From positions 62,001-126,000 of the forward strand of contig JAEWMQ010000024.1 of assembly GCA_023393125.1 (NCBI GenBank): 64,000 nt of DNA, written 5' to 3'. Of the stretch, positions 44,260 through 53,997 are shown piece after piece. Both the position numbers and the translations under genes were made by a program. This DNA comes from Bacillota bacterium (GTDB taxonomy: Bacteria > Bacillota > Clostridia > Lachnospirales > Cellulosilyticaceae). Each line of letters starts with the position of its first letter. Within the stretch, counting starts at the first letter, position 1. Under the pieces are notes generated by a model, which had not been told where the DNA came from, made no database searches, and saw only the letters and a program-made list of their open reading frames with translations.

Positions 44260-44718
44260 ATGGCAATTAGATCCATTAGAACTGAAAAAGAAGAAGTATT
44301 AAGAAAAGTATCCAAACCTATTAAGAAGTTTGATGAAAGTTTATGGACTTTACTAGATGATATGAAAGAGACCATGTATCTGGCTGATGGTGTAGGTATT
44401 GCAGCACCACAAGTAGGGTTACTTAAACGTGCATTTATTGTAGATATTGGAGAAGGTCCTATTGAGTTTGTTAATCCTGAAATCCTTGCATATGAAGGGG
44501 AACAATTAGGTGAAGAGGGTTGCTTAAGTGTACCTAAAAGATATGGGACAGTAAGACGTCCTGACTACGTAAAAATGCGTGCTCAAGATCGACATGGCAA
44601 TGTGTTTGAAATAGAAGGAAGAGAATTTATGGCAAGAGCAATGCTTCATGAATTTGATCACTTAGAAGGCAAGTTATTTATCGATTTAGTAGAAGGCGAT
44701 TTATTTGAAGTAGAGTAG
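44260..44718 (+). CDS. def: Peptide deformylase
   Basis: A 152-residue metalloenzyme removing the N-formyl group from nascent proteins. All three motifs are present: GVGIAAPQVG near residue 43, EEGCLSVP near 85 and HEFDHLEG near 128, the last with the HExxH-type metal ligands in the form HEFDH. ATG 44260 is chosen: GAAGGAGG lies seven bases upstream, and an ATG overlapping the priA stop would put this site inside the coding region. Confidence 0.97.
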   Translation: MAIRSIRTEKEEVLRKVSKPIKKFDESLWTLLDDMKETMYLADGVGIAAPQVGLLKRAFIVDIGEGPIEFVNPEILAYEGEQLGEEGCLSVPKRYGTVRRPDYVKMRAQDRHGNVFEIEGREFMARAMLHEFDHLEGKLFIDLVEGDLFEVE

Positions 44719-44742
44719 CAGGCAAGAAAAGAGGAGAAAGTT

Positions 44743-45678
44743 ATGAACGTTGTATTTATGGGTACACCTGATTTTGCAGTACCAACTTTAGAAATGTTAA
44801 TTAATGAAAATTATACAATAAGCGCTGTAGTGACACAACCTGATAAGCCTAAGGGTAGAGGAAAAAAAGAGAGTATGCCGCCTGTAAAAGAAGTAGCTCT
44901 TGCACATGGACTAACAGTTTTACAACCAGAGAAAATAAGAGGCGATGAAGCGTTTTACAACCACATACAATCTTTAAATCCAGATGTTATTGTAGTAGTA
45001 GCATTTGGACAGATTTTACCTGAAAGTATATTAAATATCCCTAAATATGGTTGTATCAATATTCATGGTTCATTACTTCCTAAGTATAGAGGAGCTGCAC
45101 CTATTCAATGGTCTATTATTAATGAAGAGCCAATAACAGGTGTTACCATTATGTACATGGATAAAGGCATGGATACAGGGGATATGCTACTTAAGAAAGA
45201 AATAGTGATTGATGAAGCAGATACTTATGCTTCACTTCATGATAAGATGAAAATAGTAGGAGCAGAGGCTCTTAAAGAAGCTATGCCTATGATTATTGCC
45301 GGTGGTAAGGAAAGACAAAAACAAGAAGAAAGTGAAGCTACTTATGCGGCACTTATTCAAAAAAGTTTAGGTGAGATTAAATGGCAAGCTTCTACAAGTA
45401 GTATTGATGCTTTAATTAGAGGACTTAATCCTTGGCCAGGTGGTTATACTTACTATAAGGGTGAGGTAATGAAAATCTGGAAAGCCGTAAAAGCTTTAAA
45501 GCAAGGAGAAGGTGCACCAGGGACCATTTTAGAAGTAAGTAAAGATGGGATTCTTGTAAAAACTTTAGATGGTAGCTTATGTATTCAGGAAATTCAAATG
45601 CCTAATAAAAAACGTATGCCAGTTTCCGAATATATTAAGGGAAATACACTTGAAATAGGCGTGGTACTAGGCATATAA
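44743..45678 (+). CDS. fmt: Methionyl-tRNA formyltransferase
   Basis: A 311-residue enzyme that formylates initiator Met-tRNA using 10-formyl-THF. VVFMGTPDFAVPTLE at the N-terminus, QPDKPKGRGKK near residue 29, INIHGSLLPKYRGAAPIQW near 105 (catalytic Asn-His) and the C-terminal tRNA-binding domain from about 205 are present. It is paired with def, as expected for opposite steps of the same formylation cycle. GAGGAGA precedes the ATG. Confidence 0.97.
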   Translation: MNVVFMGTPDFAVPTLEMLINENYTISAVVTQPDKPKGRGKKESMPPVKEVALAHGLTVLQPEKIRGDEAFYNHIQSLNPDVIVVVAFGQILPESILNIPKYGCINIHGSLLPKYRGAAPIQWSIINEEPITGVTIMYMDKGMDTGDMLLKKEIVIDEADTYASLHDKMKIVGAEALKEAMPMIIAGGKERQKQEESEATYAALIQKSLGEIKWQASTSSIDALIRGLNPWPGGYTYYKGEVMKIWKAVKALKQGEGAPGTILEVSKDGILVKTLDGSLCIQEIQMPNKKRMPVSEYIKGNTLEIGVVLGI

Positions 45679-45696
45679 GTTTAAGGAGTGAAGCGT

Positions 45697-46392
45697 ATGC
45701 TCTATTATGATGGTGGTAGTTCACAAATATTATGGATTACGCTAGCTATGATGATTATACCTCTGTATGCGAGTTTAAAGGTACAAAATACCTTTAATGT
45801 TTATTCTAGAAAGGGAACACTTTCAGGCTATACAGGAGAAGAAGCAGCAAGGCGTATTTTAGCAATGAATAATATTAATGTTCCCATTCAACCAGTACGT
45901 GGTTCAATGACAGACTTTTATGATCCAGTTAACAAAACACTAGCGCTTTCAGAAAGTGTTTATGGTGTAGATTCCATAGCGGCATTAGGTGTAGCGGCGC
46001 ATGAAGCAGGTCATGCCATCCAAGATGCTAATGATTATGCTTTCTTACGTTTTAGACATGCCATTTATCCGGTTACAAATTTTGCTAGTCGTGTATCTAT
46101 GCCACTGGTATTTATAGGTTTATTTTTTGGAAGCATGCCGTTTTTAGTAGATCTAGGAATCTGGTTATTTGCTATTACGACAGTGTTTGCTATCGTCACT
46201 TTACCAGTAGAATTTAATGCTTCTAAAAGAGCACTAGCTACATTAGAATCAAGTGGCATTTTAGCACCAGAAGAATTAGTGGGGGCAAAAAAGGTATTAG
46301 ATGCAGCAGCATTAACTTATGTAGCAGCAGCCATGGCATCTATTTTATCTTTACTTCGTTTAATTATGATTAGTAATCGTAATAATGATTAG
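45697..46392 (+). CDS. Zinc metallopeptidase, YugP-like membrane protein
   Basis: A 231-residue membrane protein with HEAGHAIQDA (HExxH zinc site) near residue 106 and hydrophobic segments at about 8-25, 128-150, 152-172 and 205-225. SGYTGEEAARRIL near 45 and PVEFNASKRAL near 170 are typical of the YugP/DUF2358-like neutral zinc metallopeptidases; substrate unknown. ATG 45697 follows AAGGAG at 8 bases; a GTG nine bases earlier overlaps the site. The gene is inserted between fmt and rsmB, a common clostridial arrangement. Confidence 0.9.
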   Translation: MLYYDGGSSQILWITLAMMIIPLYASLKVQNTFNVYSRKGTLSGYTGEEAARRILAMNNINVPIQPVRGSMTDFYDPVNKTLALSESVYGVDSIAALGVAAHEAGHAIQDANDYAFLRFRHAIYPVTNFASRVSMPLVFIGLFFGSMPFLVDLGIWLFAITTVFAIVTLPVEFNASKRALATLESSGILAPEELVGAKKVLDAAALTYVAAAMASILSLLRLIMISNRNND

Positions 46393-46436
46393 AAAAGGGG
46401 AGTGCTTTTACTCGAAAGAGGGAGCACTCTCTTTTT
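46393..46436 (+). terminator. Probable intrinsic terminator after zinc peptidase gene
   Basis: GAGTGCT (46400-46406) pairs with AGCACTC (46423-46429) around a 16 nt loop, followed by TCTTTTT. It would divide the priA-def-fmt unit from rsmB onward. Confidence 0.65.
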
Positions 46437-46538
46437 ATGGCCTCCCTTTGCTTTTTGATAAAAGGATGGTTAAATGTTAAAATTAGTGGTACATTATAGT
46501 ATGAAATAATAAACATGAGTAAAAGAGAGGTTTTTGAT

Positions 46539-47876
46539 ATGAACAAAACGGCACGCGAGCAAATCGTAGACTTATTAATAGAAATAGAAAAAGAAGATAG
46601 CTATGCACAATTAGTACTAAAACGTGCCCTTCAAGATATAGATGCAAAAGATAAAGGATTTGTCACAGAGGTTGTTTATGGGACACTAAAGTATCAAATA
46701 AAACTCGATTATATTCTTAATCAGTTTTCTAAAACGCCTGTGCATCGAATGAAGCCCCTCATTAGAAATTTAATGCGTATGAGCTTGTATCAAATGCTAT
46801 ATCTAGATAAAGTACCTACTTCGGCCATTGTAAATGAAGCAGTAAAGATTGCCAAAAAGAGAAAGTTTCAAACTTTATCAGGTTTTGTTAATGGTCTTCT
46901 TAGAAATATAGAAAGGCAAAGAGAACAAATTGTTTATCCAGATGAAGCAAAAAATTTAGTGTTAGCAATGAGTATTCATTATGCTATTCCAGAATGGATT
47001 ATAGAAGATTGGCTTAAGGTTTACAAAAAAGAAGAGGTAAAGGCAATTTGTGCGGCACTTAATGAAAGAGCTGAAGTATGTGTACGTTATAATACATTAA
47101 AGACAAATAGATTAGACTTTGAAGAAACACTTAAGGCAGAAGGTATTCAGTTAAAAGAAGGTGCCTTTTTAGAAGAAGCCTTTTATCTGAAAGGTGTAGA
47201 TAACCTCCAAAATAGTCCTTCTTTTAAAAAGGGAGAATGGACAGTACAAGATGAAAGTGCTATGCTAGTGGCACATGTTATGAAGCCAGAAATAGGGGAT
47301 CGCATTTTAGATATGTGCAGTGCTCCAGGTGGTAAGTCTATTCATATGGCGGAATTGATGAAGGATAATGGAAGCATTATAAGTTGTGATATTCATCCAC
47401 ATAAATTAGAGCTTATTAAGAAAAATGCTGAGCGTATGGGAATAAGTATTATTGAACCAACACTTCAAGATGGAAGTGTAAAGAATGAGGATTTTATAGA
47501 AGCTTTTGATAAAGTTTTGTTAGATGCACCATGTTCTGGTTTAGGTATTATGAAGCGAAAACCAGATATAAGAGCACATAAATCTAGAGAAGGACTACTT
47601 GAAATTGTTGCATTACAAAGAAAATTAGTTGAGGCAGCTATAAGCTATGTAAAGCCGGGAGGACGTTTCGTTTATAGTACATGTACTATTTCATATGAGG
47701 AAAACGAAGGAATGGTCAGGTATATCAAAGGGTTAGGTTTAGAATTAGAAAATATAGTAGATACTATACCTAATCCATTAAAGAAAGCTATTAAAGAAGA
47801 TGGGATGATTCAAATCTTACCTCATATGGCAGGGACAGATGGCTTTTTCATCGCTAGTTTTAAAAAAGGAGTTTAG
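46539..47876 (+). CDS. rsmB: 16S rRNA (cytosine-967-C5)-methyltransferase RsmB
   Basis: A 445-residue protein: N-terminal NusB-like RNA-binding domain (about 1-130, ending in FVNGLLRNI), then a methyltransferase domain with the SAM site DMCSAPGGKSIHMAEL near residue 262, catalytic DAPCSGLG near 337 and YSTCTIS near 385. It methylates C967 of 16S rRNA. ATG 46539 is preferred, since AGAGAGG lies eight bases upstream; an ATG 24 bases earlier has no site. Confidence 0.95.
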   Translation: MNKTAREQIVDLLIEIEKEDSYAQLVLKRALQDIDAKDKGFVTEVVYGTLKYQIKLDYILNQFSKTPVHRMKPLIRNLMRMSLYQMLYLDKVPTSAIVNEAVKIAKKRKFQTLSGFVNGLLRNIERQREQIVYPDEAKNLVLAMSIHYAIPEWIIEDWLKVYKKEEVKAICAALNERAEVCVRYNTLKTNRLDFEETLKAEGIQLKEGAFLEEAFYLKGVDNLQNSPSFKKGEWTVQDESAMLVAHVMKPEIGDRILDMCSAPGGKSIHMAELMKDNGSIISCDIHPHKLELIKKNAERMGISIIEPTLQDGSVKNEDFIEAFDKVLLDAPCSGLGIMKRKPDIRAHKSREGLLEIVALQRKLVEAAISYVKPGGRFVYSTCTISYEENEGMVRYIKGLGLELENIVDTIPNPLKKAIKEDGMIQILPHMAGTDGFFIASFKKGV

Positions 47877-47878
47877 TC

Positions 47879-48916
47879 ATGAATGAAATTATAAATCATA
47901 CCATAGAAGAATTAGAGGAAATTATACTAGCTTATGGAGAAAGTAAATTTAGAGCGAAACAGCTTTTTGAATGGATTCACAAGAAAATGATATGGGATTA
48001 TGATGAAATGCGTAACCTACCTCTAAAACTAAGAGAAAAACTCAAAGAAAATTATCCTATTAAGCCACTTAGAATTGTAGAAAAGCTTTGTTCAGAAATA
48101 GATGGGACAATAAAATACTTGTTTGAGTTATCAGATTCACATATAATAGAAAGTGTTTTAATGCGTTATAAACATGGTAATTCGGTTTGTATTTCTTCAC
48201 AAGTAGGGTGTCGGATGGGCTGTAAATTCTGTGCATCCACTGTAGAAGGACGCATTAGAAATCTTTTGCCAGCTGAAATGGTCGGCCAAATTTATGCTAT
48301 TTCTAAGGATACAAATGAACGTGTATCTAATATTGTTATTATGGGAAGTGGAGAACCTTTAGAAGAATTAGATGTAACCTTAAGGTTTGTAGAGCTTATT
48401 AATTCCCCAGCAGGACAAAATATTGGACAACGTCATATTACGGTATCAACATGTGGGCTTGTACCAGAAATAAAAGCTTTAGCAGAAGAAGAACTTCAAA
48501 TAAACTTGGCCCTTTCTCTCCATGCTACGACAGATGAGAAGCGTCAAGCAATAATGCCGATAGCAAGAAAGTATAGCTTAGAAGAGGTGTTAGAGGCTTG
48601 CCATTACTTCATCAAGAAAACAAATCGAAGAGTAACTTTTGAATATGCTTTAATTGAAGGGCAAAATGATAAGGAAGAAGATGCAAGACGTTTAGGTGGG
48701 CTTTTAAAAGGAATGCTTTGTCATGTGAATCTCATTCCTGTTAATCAGATAGATGAAAGAAATTATACAAGTAGTAAAGCTTCAAGTATTGAGAGGTTTA
48801 AGGGTATTTTAGAGCAGTACGGTGTGCCTACAACATTACGTAGAACATTAGGAGCGGATATAGATGCAGCCTGTGGGCAACTACGTCGTAGGTATCTTAA
48901 AAAGCGAGGTGAATAG
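47879..48916 (+). CDS. rlmN: 23S rRNA/tRNA adenine-C2 methyltransferase RlmN
   Basis: A 345-residue radical SAM enzyme methylating A2503 of 23S rRNA and A37 of some tRNAs. CRMGCKFCAS (CxxxCxxC) near residue 112, GSGEPLEELD near 158, and DIDAACGQL near the C-terminus with the methyl-carrying cysteine are present. AAAAGGAG overlaps the end of rsmB, so the genes are coupled. Confidence 0.97.
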   Translation: MNEIINHTIEELEEIILAYGESKFRAKQLFEWIHKKMIWDYDEMRNLPLKLREKLKENYPIKPLRIVEKLCSEIDGTIKYLFELSDSHIIESVLMRYKHGNSVCISSQVGCRMGCKFCASTVEGRIRNLLPAEMVGQIYAISKDTNERVSNIVIMGSGEPLEELDVTLRFVELINSPAGQNIGQRHITVSTCGLVPEIKALAEEELQINLALSLHATTDEKRQAIMPIARKYSLEEVLEACHYFIKKTNRRVTFEYALIEGQNDKEEDARRLGGLLKGMLCHVNLIPVNQIDERNYTSSKASSIERFKGILEQYGVPTTLRRTLGADIDAACGQLRRRYLKKRGE

Positions 48917-48917
48917 C

Positions 48918-49661
48918 ATGCAAGCTATTGGCAAGGTAGACATTGGTAGAAAAAGAATAAGGAACGAAGATGCCATCTTCGTTTCCAATTCACCTATTGG
49001 TATTCTGCCTAATTTATATATTGTTGCAGATGGAATGGGTGGTCATAAGGCAGGAAGTATTGCAAGTGGATTAGCTATTTCATCCTTTTGTGAGTATTTA
49101 GAAGCACATAAGCATATTGATATTAAGACAAGAGAAGATATAACTATTTTACTAAAACTGGGAATAAGAAATGCTAATCATGCCATTTATGAAAAATCAA
49201 AACAAGATGAAGCGTATAATGGAATGGGGACAACAATGACAGTAGCAACAGTCATTGAAGACATTGTGTACTTAGCTCATGTAGGAGACACCAGACTTTA
49301 CTTAATGAATGAAGGGAGCATTTTCCAAGCGACGACAGATCATTCATTAGTACAAGAAATGCTAGAGCAAGGATATATTTCTGAAAATGAAACAAGGGCA
49401 CATCCACAACGACACATTATTACTCGCGCAGTTGGTACATATGCAAAAGTTAAAATTGATACAGTGATGTTTGATTTAAGCAAAGTTCAGTATATGTTAC
49501 TTTGTTCAGATGGATTAACGTCTATGTTATCAAACGAGGAGATTCATGAGTGTGTATGTCAAAGTAGCGGAGAAGCGGAAGAAATCGTTGATTCACTCAT
49601 AGAAAAAGCAAATGCAAAAGGCGGAATGGATAATATAGCAGTCATTATTGTGAAAAAATAA
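48918..49661 (+). CDS. PP2C-type Ser/Thr protein phosphatase (Stp/PrpC)
   Basis: A 247-residue PPM-family phosphatase: DIGRKRIRNEDAIFV near residue 7 (metal-binding Asp), VADGMGGHKAG near 38, GMGTTMTVA near 95, LAHVGDTRLYL near 115, CSDGLTSML near 195 and GGMDNIAVI at the C-terminus. It counteracts the PASTA kinase encoded next. ATG 48918 is chosen because GAGGTGA precedes it and the fold starts there; an upstream in-frame ATG within rlmN would add 18 unrelated residues. Confidence 0.96.
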   Translation: MQAIGKVDIGRKRIRNEDAIFVSNSPIGILPNLYIVADGMGGHKAGSIASGLAISSFCEYLEAHKHIDIKTREDITILLKLGIRNANHAIYEKSKQDEAYNGMGTTMTVATVIEDIVYLAHVGDTRLYLMNEGSIFQATTDHSLVQEMLEQGYISENETRAHPQRHIITRAVGTYAKVKIDTVMFDLSKVQYMLLCSDGLTSMLSNEEIHECVCQSSGEAEEIVDSLIEKANAKGGMDNIAVIIVKK

Positions 49662-49675
49662 GAGGTGAAAAAAAC

Positions 49676-51754
49676 ATGTTAACGCCAGGGACCCTATTGG
49701 GAGAACGTTATGAAATTATTGAAAAAATTGGTGCAGGTGGAATGTCTATAGTCTATAAAGCAAAAGACAATAGATTACAACGCTATGTTGCTATCAAAGA
49801 ATTAAGAGAAGAATTCGTACAAGACGAAGAATTTGTGGCAAAATTTAGGAAAGAAGCACTTTCAGCAGCAAGTTTATCACATCCTAATATTGTAGGGATT
49901 TATGATGTAGGTAGTGATAAAGATTTACATTATATTGTAATGGAATATGTTGAAGGGAAAACATTAAAAGAAGTTATCGCAGAAAAGGGACCATTTCCAG
50001 CGAAAACAGTACTAGAATTAGGTATGCAAATGGTATCAGCATTAAAGCATGCGCATAACAAGAAGATTATTCATCGTGATATTAAACCCCAAAACATCTT
50101 GCTAACTAATGAAGGGGTATTAAAAGTAACAGACTTTGGTATAGCTAAAGCTGTAGATTCATCTACTATTGTTGCCACAGGTAATGCTATTGGTTCTGTT
50201 CATTATTTTTCACCTGAGCAAGCTAAGGGAAAATATGTTAATGAAAGTAGTGATTTATATTCTTGCGGGATCGTACTGTTTGAATTAGCTACTAAGAAGC
50301 TACCTTTTGAGGCAGATTCACATATTTCTATAGCTCTAAAGCATATTAATGAAGAGATTCCTAAACCTTCAGAATTCAATAAAGCTATTCCTAAAAATTT
50401 AGAACAGCTTATTTTAAAAGCAACAAGTAAAGGACAGATGGATCGCTATCAAAATGCAGATGAGATGCTTTATGATATGAAGGGGATTTTACAAAATCCT
50501 AACTATGAAATTAAAGGTGCAGAGCTTACGGAAAGAACAATTTTACTAACGCCAGCAGACACTCAGCTATTAAGAGACCATAGTAAAGAAGTAGAAAAAG
50601 AGCTAGAGGTTTCAAAAAAAGAAGATAATATTTATGAAGAAGAAACCAGTTTCTTAGAAGATGAAGAAGAGGATGAAGAGGTTTCAAAATTATATAAAAT
50701 TTTAGTTGGTGCAGGAGGTGTTTTTGCTACACTAGCTTTAGTGATAGTAATTTCATTAGCATGTATCTTTTGGATTCCTTCATTAGGAAAAAATATGAAT
50801 ATGGTTTCTGTGCCAAGCTTAAGTAATAAGACCTTAGAAGAAGCAACACAGCTTCTTAAAGAGCGTAATTTGCAAATTAAAATTGCAGAAGGCAGCGATG
50901 AAACAGGAGTAGTTATTGATCAGGAACCCTCTGCAGGTAAAAAAGCCAAGAAAAATTCGATTGTAGAAGTAAAATTAGTTCAAGAGGAAGATGAAGTTTT
51001 ATCAGAAGGTCAGACGGTAAAATTACCTGATTTTACAGGAAACAACCAAAGTGATGTATTAGCTGAGATTAAAAGATTAGGTTTAGATATTAGTGCAGTA
51101 GATATTAGACTAGAGTCGGATGAAACAGTAGAACTAGGTAGGATTATTAGACAAACACCTGTAGGTGGTAGTGAAGTTAAGTCAGGAGATCCTATTATTC
51201 TATATGTAAGTAAAGGCCCAGATAATAAAATTCAAATGACAACTGTTCCCGATATCAAAGGAAAAACACCAGAAGAAGCAAAGAGTATTTTATTACAATA
51301 TAATCTTAAATTAGGTACTCAAAGGACAGATAGTAGTGAAACTGTGGCAGAGGGATTGATTATTGATCAAGCATTAGCAGCAGGTACAGAGATTGAGGAA
51401 GGTAGTAGTATAGGTGTTATTGTAAGTACAGGACCAGCTACGCCAGAACCAACACCAGAACCAACACCAGAGCCAACACCAACACCTGACACAAGTCAGC
51501 CTACATCACCAACAGAGGTAACAAAACCGTACTCTTTGAAAATGCCAACGCAACTGGAAGATAAAGAAAGTTATCATGTAGTGGCAATACTTACTTTAGC
51601 TAGTGGTTCAGAGCCTGTTTATGATGGTGTTGTAACCAAGGACCAATTTCCTATACAGCTTTCTCTAACAGGTTCAGGTAAAGGGATTATATTAGTAACC
51701 ATTGATGGTGAAACCAAATATGAAGATCCTATTGATTTTAACGAGGTGCAATAG
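49676..51754 (+). CDS. prkC: PASTA-domain Ser/Thr protein kinase (PrkC/Stk)
   Basis: A 692-residue membrane kinase. Cytosolic kinase domain 1-270: GAGGMSIVYKA, VAIKEL, HRDIKPQNILL, DFG and APE-like SPEQ. One membrane segment lies at about 340-366. Three extracellular PASTA repeats follow (about 375-440, 447-515 and 519-590), which bind peptidoglycan fragments or lipid II. Then comes a TPEP-rich linker (about 588-605) and a small beta-rich C-terminal region (about 618-692) absent from Bacillus PrkC. In other Firmicutes the kinase controls germination, division and cell-wall synthesis. AGAGGTG precedes the ATG. Confidence 0.95.
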   Translation: MLTPGTLLGERYEIIEKIGAGGMSIVYKAKDNRLQRYVAIKELREEFVQDEEFVAKFRKEALSAASLSHPNIVGIYDVGSDKDLHYIVMEYVEGKTLKEVIAEKGPFPAKTVLELGMQMVSALKHAHNKKIIHRDIKPQNILLTNEGVLKVTDFGIAKAVDSSTIVATGNAIGSVHYFSPEQAKGKYVNESSDLYSCGIVLFELATKKLPFEADSHISIALKHINEEIPKPSEFNKAIPKNLEQLILKATSKGQMDRYQNADEMLYDMKGILQNPNYEIKGAELTERTILLTPADTQLLRDHSKEVEKELEVSKKEDNIYEEETSFLEDEEEDEEVSKLYKILVGAGGVFATLALVIVISLACIFWIPSLGKNMNMVSVPSLSNKTLEEATQLLKERNLQIKIAEGSDETGVVIDQEPSAGKKAKKNSIVEVKLVQEEDEVLSEGQTVKLPDFTGNNQSDVLAEIKRLGLDISAVDIRLESDETVELGRIIRQTPVGGSEVKSGDPIILYVSKGPDNKIQMTTVPDIKGKTPEEAKSILLQYNLKLGTQRTDSSETVAEGLIIDQALAAGTEIEEGSSIGVIVSTGPATPEPTPEPTPEPTPTPDTSQPTSPTEVTKPYSLKMPTQLEDKESYHVVAILTLASGSEPVYDGVVTKDQFPIQLSLTGSGKGIILVTIDGETKYEDPIDFNEVQ
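51434..51492 (+). repeat. Short tandem repeat coding TPEP units in prkC
   Basis: Twelve-base units of the type CCAGAACCAACA repeat about four times with small changes, encoding a Pro-Glu-Pro-Thr linker between the last PASTA domain and the C-terminal region. Unit number could vary between strains. Confidence 0.7.
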
Positions 51755-52651
51755 ATGAAACTAGAAGGTACGATTATTAAAGGTATAGCAGGCTTTTACT
51801 ATGTAGAAGCTGGAAAAACTATTTATGAATGTAAGGCAAGAGGTAAATTTAGAAATAAAAATATTATCCCCGTTATAGGGGATAATGTGCTTATTAGTCT
51901 AAAAAAAGAAGAAAATTCAAATGACCGTTATTTAGAGGGTACTATTGAAGAAATTTTAGAGAGAAAGAATAGTTTAATAAGGCCAGCAGTAGCCAATGTT
52001 GATCAAGCTATGGTGGTATTCTCAGTAAGTTATCCTCAGCTTCATGTAGATCTTCTAGATCGCTTTTTGCTACACATTGAAAAAGAAGATATCGTTCCTT
52101 ATATATTACTTAATAAAATAGATGAAGGTAATGAAGATGAATATGCTGAAATTGTAAAGCGCTATACCAAAATAGGATATGAGGTGATTTGCTTATCAGC
52201 TAAAATGAAGATTAACACAGAGCTTCTCATGCCTAAATTAAAAAATAAAACTACTGTCTTTGCAGGACCATCAGGTGTCGGAAAGTCTACACTTATTAAT
52301 ACCATAGAGAAGAATTTAAAATTAGAAACAGGCGAAGTAAGTGATAAGATAAAAAGAGGAAAACACACGACAAGACATGTAGAGCTTATTCCACTTAGCC
52401 AAGGGGGATTTGTACTAGATACACCCGGTTTTACTTCACTACAATTAGAGGGTATGGAAGCTGAGCAGCTTCAATATTATTTTCCGGAGTTTGAGTCTTT
52501 CTTAGGTGGGTGTAAATTTAGAGGATGTACTCATTTACATGAACCGGGCTGTGAGGTCATTAAAGCCTTAGAAAATGGAGAGATTTACAAGGAACGTTAT
52601 GAAGCTTATGCAGCATACTATAAACAATTAAAAGAGATAAGGAGATGGTAG
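51755..52651 (+). CDS. rsgA: Ribosome small subunit-dependent GTPase RsgA
   Basis: A 298-residue circularly permuted GTPase assisting 30S maturation: N-terminal OB fold (1-65), then G4 LLNKID near residue 112, G5 SAK near 148, G1 AGPSGVGKST near 169, G3 DTPGF near 218, and the C-terminal zinc knuckle GCKFRGCTHLHEPGC. It starts on the base after the prkC stop, so translation is coupled. Confidence 0.97.
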   Translation: MKLEGTIIKGIAGFYYVEAGKTIYECKARGKFRNKNIIPVIGDNVLISLKKEENSNDRYLEGTIEEILERKNSLIRPAVANVDQAMVVFSVSYPQLHVDLLDRFLLHIEKEDIVPYILLNKIDEGNEDEYAEIVKRYTKIGYEVICLSAKMKINTELLMPKLKNKTTVFAGPSGVGKSTLINTIEKNLKLETGEVSDKIKRGKHTTRHVELIPLSQGGFVLDTPGFTSLQLEGMEAEQLQYYFPEFESFLGGCKFRGCTHLHEPGCEVIKALENGEIYKERYEAYAAYYKQLKEIRRW

Positions 52652-52652
52652 T

Positions 52653-53315
52653 GTGATTCATTTAAGTCCTTCAATACTTGCGGCTGATTTTGCTAATTTG
52701 CAGAAGGAAATAGAGAGTGTACAAGCAGGAGGTGCTACTTATATACATGTAGATGTCATGGATGGTGCTTTTGTTCCTAACATTTCATTAGGAGCGCCTG
52801 TAGTTAAAAGTATTCGTCCTCATATTAAAGGAGTAATGGATGTCCATTTAATGATAGAAGCTCCAGAACGCTATTTAGAAGAGTTTAAAATGGCAGGTGC
52901 AGATATTTTAACCGTTCACTTAGAAGCGACTCATCATATTCATAGAGTTATTCAGCGTATTCATGACTTAGGAATGAAGGCAGGTATTTCTATTAATCCA
53001 GGTACACCTGTTAGTTTATTAGAACCAATTATAGAAGATGTAGATTTAGTACTTGTGATGTCTGTAAACCCAGGATTTGGTGGTCAAAAATTTATTCCTT
53101 ATTCCTTGGAGAAAATTATGCAGGTTAAGGCTCTAGCTGAAAAGCATAATCGTTTAGAACTACTCATTGAGGTAGATGGTGGTGTAACCATGGATAATGC
53201 AGCAGCTATTATTAAAGCAGGAGCTAATGTACTTGTGGCTGGTTCATCTGTATTTGATGGTAAGGCAGCTACAGCAAATGCAAAGGCATTTGTAAAGCTT
53301 TTTGAAAGTTGTTAG
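52653..53315 (+). CDS. rpe: Ribulose-phosphate 3-epimerase
   Basis: A 220-residue TIM-barrel enzyme interconverting ribulose-5-P and xylulose-5-P (pentose phosphate pathway). LSPSILAADFANL at the N-terminus, HVDVMDGAFVPNIS near residue 33, VHLMIEAP near 65, VLVMSVNPGFGGQ near 136 and EVDGGV near 175 carry the metal-binding and catalytic residues. The start is GTG with AAGGAG upstream, one base after the rsgA stop. Confidence 0.97.
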   Translation: MIHLSPSILAADFANLQKEIESVQAGGATYIHVDVMDGAFVPNISLGAPVVKSIRPHIKGVMDVHLMIEAPERYLEEFKMAGADILTVHLEATHHIHRVIQRIHDLGMKAGISINPGTPVSLLEPIIEDVDLVLVMSVNPGFGGQKFIPYSLEKIMQVKALAEKHNRLELLIEVDGGVTMDNAAAIIKAGANVLVAGSSVFDGKAATANAKAFVKLFESC

Positions 53316-53320
53316 AAGTT

Positions 53321-53953
53321 ATGAAAGTACTTATTTTAACCAATGGAGAATATGGAGATTATAGCTTCTGTAATCAAGATAAGCATTATGACCAAGTGAT
53401 TTGCGCTGACCGAGGGATATGCCATGCTAGGAGATTAGGAATAACGCCACATTTAATCGTGGGAGATTTTGATAGTGGAAGCGAAGAGGACTTGGCTTAT
53501 TTCGAAAACAAAGGCGTTTCAATTATTCGCTTTAAACCTGAAAAAGATGAAACAGATACAGAAATAGCTGTTCAAAAGGCAATTGAAATGGGTGCTCAAG
53601 AAGTAGATATTTATGGTGGGTTAGGAAGTAGGCTAGATCACAGTTTAGCCAATATTCATCTTTTATATCAGCTTTTAAAGAAAAGGATAAATGGACGCCT
53701 TTTAAACCCCAATAATATTGTATCTTTAGCTATGGATAAGTTCGAAATAACAGGTAAAAAAGGAGACTTAGTAAGTTTAATACCTTTTGCAGGTGATGTA
53801 GAAGGAGTAACGACTAAGGGACTTGCTTATCCACTTGATAATGCAGTTATATCAATAGGAACAAGTCTAGGAATCAGTAACTATTTACTAGATGAAGTAG
53901 CAGAAGTAGTAATGAAAAAGGGAATATTGATTGTTATTAAAGCTAATGACTAA
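53321..53953 (+). CDS. thiN: Thiamine pyrophosphokinase
   Basis: A 210-residue enzyme making thiamine diphosphate. ADRGICHARRLGITPHLIVGDFDS near residue 30, then PEKDETDTEIAV near 70 and YGGLGSRLDHSLANI near 95 are the TPK signatures. ATG 53321 lies five bases after the rpe stop. The Shine-Dalgarno is weak, so translation is likely coupled to rpe; a TTG start within the end of rpe is possible but would add only four residues. Last gene of the large operon, followed by a terminator. Confidence 0.95.
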   Translation: MKVLILTNGEYGDYSFCNQDKHYDQVICADRGICHARRLGITPHLIVGDFDSGSEEDLAYFENKGVSIIRFKPEKDETDTEIAVQKAIEMGAQEVDIYGGLGSRLDHSLANIHLLYQLLKKRINGRLLNPNNIVSLAMDKFEITGKKGDLVSLIPFAGDVEGVTTKGLAYPLDNAVISIGTSLGISNYLLDEVAEVVMKKGILIVIKAND

Positions 53954-53997
53954 TGGAAACTAATAGTTGTGAGGCTGGTCTTTATAGCTTATTAAAG

